In this document: positions 58,438 to 64,000 of the stretch, one piece after another
Position numbering within the stretch: position 1 is the first letter of the stretch
How the letters are laid out: every line of letters begins with the position of its first letter
From: Takakia lepidozioides
Lineage: Eukaryota > Streptophyta > Takakiopsida > Takakiales > Takakiaceae
DNA length: 64,000 bases
Direction of reading: 5' to 3'
Assembly (NCBI GenBank): GCA_030704615.1
Contig: CM060734.1
Location: 25,112,001 to 25,176,000, forward strand
The notes under the pieces: model-generated
Seen by the model: the letters and a program-made list of their open reading frames with translations, nothing else
Database searches by the model: none
Told to the model about the DNA's origin: nothing
Position numbers and translations under genes: made by a program

Positions 58438-59078
58438 GTCACGGACATAGCCCAGAGGAACTTACCAGGAATAAATATCGAAAGTTACCAAGTTACCATG
58501 TTACCGGAAGTTACCATGATTTGCCGTGATTTATCATGATCTACTAATACTTACCAAGTTATCAGGAGTTTACCAAATTACCAAGAGTAACTTGGGAAAC
58601 TGCTCAGGAAGCTTTCTTTGGAGGAAACTTCTCCATCAAGATACCTCATTTGTTTAAAGAAGCTTCTCCATCAAAAAACCTTTGTTTAATCTTTGAAACT
58701 TCTCCAGCAAAAAACCTCCATATGGGAAGCTTCTTAGGGAAGCTTCCTAGTAGCCAGTATATATAGGAGGCGAGACTGGACACTCTTCAGTCTCGCCAAC
58801 ACCAGTTCAAGCTATTGTTGTTTCTAGTTCCCAGTACTCCAGTCCAGTTCCCAGTACTTTAGCCCAGTTTCCAGTATCTGGTACTCTAGTCTAGTTTCCA
58901 GCATTCCAGTATTCAAGTCGTGTTCCAATATCTTGTACTTTTGTTCATTGTTATAAAGATCATCTTGATTCCTATTTACTCATCGTGCATACGGCCATGC
59001 CGACCATGACTTCTTGTCTAGTCTTGTACCTCTAGTTTGATCTCTTGTTTGTGTTCAGTCATGTTCTCGTCCTTGACA
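58438..59078 (+). repeat. Chromovirus 3' LTR
   Basis: It matches the 5' LTR closely but is about 45 bp longer, with a short duplication around GTTCCCAGTACT near 58828-58860. The first base appears mutated (GGTCAC for TGTCAC). The purine-rich GCTAGAGGAGAGATGA before it is the polypurine tract. Confidence 0.9.
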
Positions 59079-59379
59079 GTTGGGACGGTACGAGACACAG
59101 CAGAGATAGCCCCGGGGCAGGCCCGCCGCTTGATCACAATCTGGGTGCGAAGACCGAGGACATCATATCGCATTAACTCCCAAATAACTCACAAGTTTAA
59201 TGTAGCGTGGTTGGCGGGGTCCCGGTATAATTGGCAAAAGCGTCGGGTAGGAGGCAGGATTAAGGCGGGGCTGGTAGTAAATCTATCGGGCTGAGCCAAC
59301 CGTGGAGCATTTTTTTGGACCCCGTGCCGGTAGATTGCCGTTTTGGGGCAAGTGTCGTAGCACCGTGGAGATGCTCTAA

Positions 59380-59897
59380 ATTAACTTAACTAAACTAAAC
59401 TTTAGTTAGTGAACTTTAGTGAATCTAAAGATTCCTGAAATCTGATTTCTCTCTTGAATTGCGATCACTCGGACTCTAGAAGTGCGAGGGAGTGTGCAGC
59501 CTGCCTCTGAGAGCACTCCCTCATGTGTGCAGAGCTCTTCGTTTCTCTTATTAGTCATGCGATTTGCAACATTTGTGCGAGGAAGTGTGCGAGGAAGTGT
59601 GCGAGGGAGCGTGTGTGCGTAAACCTTGCTCTGCCATATTTCCTTTGTCGCTCTCTGGCCTTCCCGTGGAAGTTTTCTTGTTTCTACCTACTTGGCTGTA
59701 TAAAGTAGTATTTGTCCATGGCTGGGGAACGCTCGCTCTTCACATCAAGAAGACACCAACATCGGGTTACAGCACCTTACAACCTTCCAACTGGCCCTGC
59801 GCGTCATGCAAATTCTACGCGTCATGTTCCAACTGGCTCTATCGGCCATGGTGCGCGTCATGCTAATTCTACGCGTCTTGGTGGATTCGGTGGTCTA
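59380..59897. other. Upstream region of the unrecognised gene
   Basis: This contains GTGCGAGGAAGTGTGCGAG repeats near 59575-59610. A plus-strand frame from the ATG at 59718 (MAGERSLFTSRRHQHRV) includes two copies of ARHANSTR, and it ends at 59999 in a different phase from the downstream exons. It may be a first exon, or nothing. Confidence 0.4.
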
Positions 59898-61925
59898 GGT
59901 CAGCACACAGTCAACAACGTCCTACACGTCCGGAAGAAGACAATAGTACAAGTCGTCCAAGCCACCGAACGATCGCAGGAGGAGAAGGAGGGATCGTAGG
60001 AGGAATCGCAGGAGGGATCGCAGGAGGAGAAGGAGGGAGTCAAGCTGTAGAATATACTAGCTCGGTTGACAGGAGAAACTGCCAACAGCAAACTCCGGTG
60101 GAAGCCCCAAATGCACAGGAGCGGCTCCTCTTAAAAAAACTGCGAAACGATAATGCCGCTTTCAAAAAACAAATTGGGAGCCTGACGGAGAGTTTGCACC
60201 TTGCTTTGAAAAATGGGGCCGAGAAACCGGCTTGCATAAATTGGGATTGTGTGAAGGTTTTTTCCTAGCCTTCAATCTGATTCCATTCTGATTCTCTTAT
60301 TGTGTTTGTTCTATTGTGAGGTTAGAGGAAGATGTACTATTCTCTTGAAGGCGTTCCCTCATTCTTGCTCTTGCCCTACTGCTACTGTGGACCCTACACA
60401 CTGCAATAATTTAGACATATTTATCTGACATGTTTTCATGATAGAGTAAGAGAAGGAAAGAAGCTATGGGGTAGAGAGATAAAGAAAGATTAGTCAGAAT
60501 ATATCACAGGTGGTGTCCTAATGTAGAAGAGCTTCCTGTGACAATCTAGTATGGAACCACCATAGGGTTTCTATGATGCTTATGACAGTGTTGTTGTACA
60601 GATGATAGTGCAAGTGTTATACCCGAATGCAGGATAGCCAGATCTTATTATAAGGAAAAGCTGGTAGGGCTCAAGAAATAGCAACAAAATTGAAATAGAT
60701 CAGCAGAGAGGATGTTGTAGTTCCACAGGAGGTGAGGTGGATAGAACAAGCAATTTCTATGTTGCAACACACAAGATGATCAATTCTGGTGTAATGTGTG
60801 CAATTTAATTTTTGTATGTGCAGAACAAACATAGAATGTTGTGTTGCTGGAAAAATTAAGCACTGGAAAATGGAATGTGTACAAGTATATCCGTGATTTC
60901 TGATGGTTGGTCATTTTCCTTTGTAGATGAAAATGGTGATGATTACCATAGAGATCCTTTTAGGAAAGGATAGCTCTGTCCTCTTTCCAGATGAAGGAAA
61001 TGTAAAAGAAACTATCTTGACAGCATACGGTGTTCATGAAGATGACAGCATACGGTTTACCGTTGTACGGGACTTGATGAATGTTGAGTGGGGACCACAA
61101 AACCCAAAGGAAGGAGGTTTAAGACGATATGCAATGTCCCACATCCGTATGACCCGAGGTCATTACACCCGCTTGGCCAAGGACGAGCTTTACAGGATCT
61201 TGCAAATTCCCAAGCCTCCTCTTAACGCATCTACAAGCGACAAGGAGGCCTGGAAACTCAAACTTTCAGTCTTGAGGGAAGGTATTATCATCTCCTAAAG
61301 CTCTTGAATCTCTTCGAAATGACTATGTTGTTGCACATGATTTTTTTGCTTGCAATCTGACTTGTTTGTGGATTGACTGGCGCTTTCAAGTTTGAAGACT
61401 TACTAGTTCGCAGGTGAGAAATGGTGCATCCGGAGGCTTGAGGACGGTGTTGAAGATCCCTACGGATCTTCAGCATTGCATGGGGCAATTGTGAAGGTGG
61501 TTTTTGGAGAAAACTATGATCCTGACAAACCAATCGAGTTGACCTTGGAGCAGGTAGCTTTCTTCCTACATGTGGTGAGTTTCTGTAAGCTCTGTAGATT
61601 ATAAGACTTGACTACAAGATTTCATTATAGTGCTGGAAGCTTACATCAAACAATCTAAGTCATGAACACATGAAGAATGTTTGAAGATGATCTGAAGTAG
61701 TTTGTAGTTCTTGATAACTATTTATTAGATATTGGTGGTACTAGCGTTCAGCTTAACCTTGCGATGAGAGATGAGAACCTGACCCATGGAGATGCACGTT
61801 ACCATCAACGTGCCATGGAGAAGGAAGAAGACCTGCTTGTGGAAGCCCTACCACGTTTCACAAGACTAATCATCCTTGATCCCTCCCTTCCTTTGGATGA
61901 GGGTTCAGCACACTGGGATGACTGA
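59898..61925 (+). CDS. Unrecognised spliced gene (four exons proposed)
   Basis: Proposed exons are 59898-60256, 60927-61281, 61414-61553 and 61752-61925, all with GT..AG borders and compatible phases, ending at TGA 61923-61925. Exon 1 holds a Gly/Ile-rich repeat (GGIAGGIAGGEGG) and a short coiled coil (RLLLKKLRNDNAAFKKQIGS). Exon 2 is well formed (RFTVVRDLMNVEWGPQNPKE, MSHIRMTRGHYTRLAKDELY). Exon 3 contains GEKWCIRRLEDGVEDPYGSS. The last exon ends LPLDEGSAHWDD. The splice fit across three junctions makes a real gene likely. I do not recognise the family, and the 5' end is uncertain. Confidence 0.6.
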
Positions 61926-62397
61926 TTCAGCAAGCCATGAAATGAAATATTGATGACATGCCATGAGATGATAATTGAGACAGGGTTGTAGCAATCAGAG
62001 GAACAGTTCGAGAGTGTGATTTTTCCATATAACCTTCTGAGCAAAACGAAATTCCACCAAAAGGGAAAAAGATAGAGCAGCAGCACATGGTCCATAAATT
62101 ATGAAATTGCGGTGCAAGGGTGTAGTTATGTTTGGCCCTAGGGACCTCTGGTTCTATGTGGAATAGGAAAATGCAAACCATATTATTTGCATATGTTCGC
62201 AGCCTAGTTATCATTCCTGACGTGAAGTGGCGCTGACACGTCGGCCGTCACGTCACGTCGAATCCGGACGTTTACCCATGTAAATTTTTTTACATTTGAC
62301 TTTTACGATTTACTTCTATCCTTTCTAATGACATGGCAGCCACGGTATAAAACAGACGTGGCCAATTATTAATATTTATTAATTCTTTTTAGACAAT
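61926..62397. other. 3' flank, no gene recognised
   Basis: This is probably 3' UTR and intergenic DNA of the preceding gene. Near 62,217-62,270 there are several overlapping CACGTC/GACGTG motifs (ACGT cores). Confidence 0.4.
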
Positions 62398-63084
62398 GCG
62401 TCCGCCTATATTGGCGGTCGCATATAATTTATTATTTTTTAAATGAAGCGACCGCCCATATTGGCGGTCGTTTGTAATTTAATATTTTGTTAAATTAAGC
62501 GACCGCCCATATTGGTGGTCGCTTGTATTTTATTATATTTTAATATAAGCGACCACCTATATTGACGGTTGGTTGAAGTTTATTATGTTTTAAATGAAGC
62601 GACCGCCCAGATTGGCGGTCGCTCGCACTTTATTATATTATTATTATTATTATATCTTTAATATATTTTGTAAAAATACAGCGACCGCAGCTTTAGTTTT
62701 TTTTTGAATTTAGCGACCGCCATTTAGCAGCGGTCACTTATTTTTATTCTGATTCTTAAATAAAGCGACCGCCGTTTGGCGGTCGCTTCTTTAGTAAATT
62801 TTTGAAAAATGCAGCGACCGCCATTTGGCGGCTGTCGCTATTTTTGTTAATAAACAATACAGCGACCGCCATTTAGCGGCGGTCGCTTGATTTGATTTTG
62901 ATTCTTAAATTAAGCGACCGCCGTTTGGCGGTCGCTTACTTAATATAGTTTTTTAAATGAAGTGACCGCCATTTAGCGGCGGTCGCTTATTTTTATTTTG
63001 AATCTTGAATTAAGCGACCGCCAATAGGCGGTCGCTTATTTAATATATATTTTAAAAATACAGCGACCGCCATGTGGCGGTCGC
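62398..63084. repeat. Array of 14 GC-rich palindromes in AT-rich DNA
   Basis: Units of 22-25 bp of the form GCGACCGCC-(4 to 6)-GGCGGTCGC begin at about 62398, 62448, 62499, 62549, 62599, 62681 (half unit), 62713, 62765, 62814, 62862, 62914, 62962, 63014 and 63063. Spacing is mostly 47-52 bp, with spacers that are nearly all A and T. Several mismatches keep pairing (for example CGCCATTTAGCGGCGG). Each unit can form a hairpin and can also pair with every other unit. A related GGACCCACCGTATGGCGGGT follows at about 63134. Confidence 0.9.
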
Positions 63085-63169
63085 TCTTCTTGTTTTTATA
63101 AATATTCTTGTTTTTTAATTTTTTGGAAATCCAGGGACCCACCGTATGGCGGGTTTTTTTTTTTTTTTT

Positions 63170-64000
63170 TTAAATCATGAAGCGGCGCTTGGTCAGCCAC
63201 GTGGCGAGGTGCCACGGGTCAGGAAAAAGTTTTGAACCCTTGATCTCTCCCATGTGGGTACGCGTGGCAAGGCGCCACTGGCCTATCGCGCTTTTTTAAG
63301 CATTATGCCATTTATTTTGGGGGGGCCTGGTGGGCGCCTATATAAACCATTCCCCCCTCTTTTTTCTAATCACTTTTCCCCCTCTCGTGGTGCGGTTCCT
63401 TGGCATCATGTAGTCCTTTCGGACTTCGTTGCTTGGCACTGCCAACGGGAGATGCAAATGTGACTATTAGGGAGGGGGGAGGGGGGAGGTTTTGTCGGTT
63501 TTTTATTGGTCAGTCCCACACCCTTATTCACGGTTCAATCATCGTATCACCATTTTGCCGTTTTCGAATCTCCGGCGGCTTGTTTTTTTGCATAATCTAC
63601 GAAGACACCATCCACACGCGTCCATTGCCGTTTTCTAAGGTTTTGTCCCCTGTAGTGGCCAAAGGTTTATACAATGTTGGGGGTTGTGAATTCAAGTTAT
63701 GGGGCGGGGTCGTCTGGGGGTCGGAGGAAGAAAAAACGTGCCCATGAGCGGGATAGCCAAGTCAACAAGTCAGACTACCCAGGACCGGCTGCTTTGGATA
63801 GGGTGAAAGAAGATTTCAAATTTTCCAGCAGAATATGGAGAGGAAAATGACGAACGTTTTGGCGGGGGTTAAATGGATGGCGGACAGGGACAAGCCGAAG
63901 TTCAATCGGTGGATCCAAAGCAGGGCGAAAGACGCCACGTGGAATTTGAGGTAGCTAATGAAGACATGGAAGGGTAGAACAACCGAGGGTCGAGTGTCAT
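63170..64000 (+). other. Right edge: TATA-like motif, no gene supported
   Basis: GCCTATATAAACC at about 63338 resembles a TATA box. It is preceded by CACGTGG motifs (63199) and followed by a pyrimidine-rich leader. Downstream there is protein-like text (NSSYGAGSSGGRRKKRAHER from about 63683), but it meets stops within about 60 codons. It could be the start of a gene or element that continues beyond the window. Confidence 0.35.

Larger units (their letters stand above)
53039..59078 (+). mobile_element. Chromovirus (Ty3/Gypsy with chromodomain), complete with LTRs
   Basis: It has a 5' LTR at 53039-53633 and a 3' LTR at 58438-59078, with a 5-bp target duplication GTTGG at 53034-53038 and 59079-59083. 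Between them lie gag, protease, RT, RNase H, integrase and a chromodomain, plus an extra frame before the 3' LTR. Stops, frameshifts and a deletion between RNase H and integrase show it is inactive. It is inserted inside the MITE, so it is younger than the MITE. Confidence 0.95.
52936..59376. mobile_element. PIF/Harbinger-like MITE split by a chromovirus
   Basis: The left terminus GAGCATCTTCACGGTGAGCA (52936 on) and right terminus GTAGCACCGTGGAGATGCTC (ending at 59376) are inverted repeats of about 26 bp with few mismatches. Direct TAA repeats flank them at 52933-52935 and 59377-59379. A 3-bp TAA/TTA duplication with GAGCATCTCCA-type ends is characteristic of PIF/Harbinger MITEs. Without the inserted retroelement the MITE is about 400 bp and encodes no transposase. 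Confidence 0.85.

Noticed and set aside
62398-63084. CRISPR array
   Set aside because: The units are palindromes with AT-only spacers of low complexity, in a eukaryotic genome, with no cas genes and no unique spacers.

Overview
The window looks like nuclear DNA of a streptophyte green alga. A charophyte such as Chara is my best guess, by inference and without a database search. Two host genes support this: a plant-type PP2A catalytic subunit and a plant-type cystathionine gamma-synthase that carries the MTO1 nascent-peptide motif. Both have many short exons with GT..AG borders. Most of the rest is Ty3/Gypsy LTR-retrotransposon sequence in various states of decay. I saw no rRNA, tRNA or CRISPR array.

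Layout. 1-3.2 kb holds the first seven exons of PP2A-C (minus strand, running off the left edge). 3.9-11.8 kb is a mosaic of two Gypsy families: a plus-strand gag tail, a minus-strand gag of the family called E1 here, and a decayed minus-strand element (T1) with RT-RNase H-integrase, an inverted integrase piece and accessory frames. 11.9-15.7 kb has a 121-bp tandem repeat, a 0.3-kb dispersed repeat, a DEAD-box helicase fragment and an unrecognised ORF. 15.8-24.1 kb is E1 on the plus strand: gag, protease, a DNMT3-like cytosine-5 DNA methyltransferase, RT, RNase H, integrase and a decayed PHD finger. This is the most remarkable object in the window.

24.8-28.0 kb contains repeats, including one arm of a 1.5-kb inverted repeat. 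28.05-41.05 kb is T2, a 13-kb minus-strand Gypsy element with both LTRs, a PBS and a PPT. It has an upstream ORF, gag, protease, RT, RNase H and integrase, and then a 3.8-kb accessory frame downstream of pol. 41.05-43.47 kb holds two rearranged pieces of a sister copy, and 43.47-45.14 kb is the other inverted arm. 45.9-51.4 kb is the cystathionine gamma-synthase gene (minus strand, last exon not found).

52.9-59.4 kb is a clean nested insertion: a PIF/Harbinger-like MITE (3-bp TAA duplication, about 26-bp TIRs) split by a 6-kb chromovirus (5-bp GTTGG duplication, chromodomain integrase). 59.9-61.9 kb is a spliced gene I do not recognise. 62.4-63.1 kb is an array of 14 GC-rich palindromes about 50 bp apart. 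The last 0.9 kb has a TATA-like motif but no gene I can support.

The elements share a theme. They carry chromatin-related or unusual accessory modules next to pol: DNMT3-like plus PHD in E1, a chromodomain in the chromovirus, and a coiled-coil polyprotein in T1 and T2. Most coding regions are broken by stops or frameshifts, so these copies are probably not autonomous.
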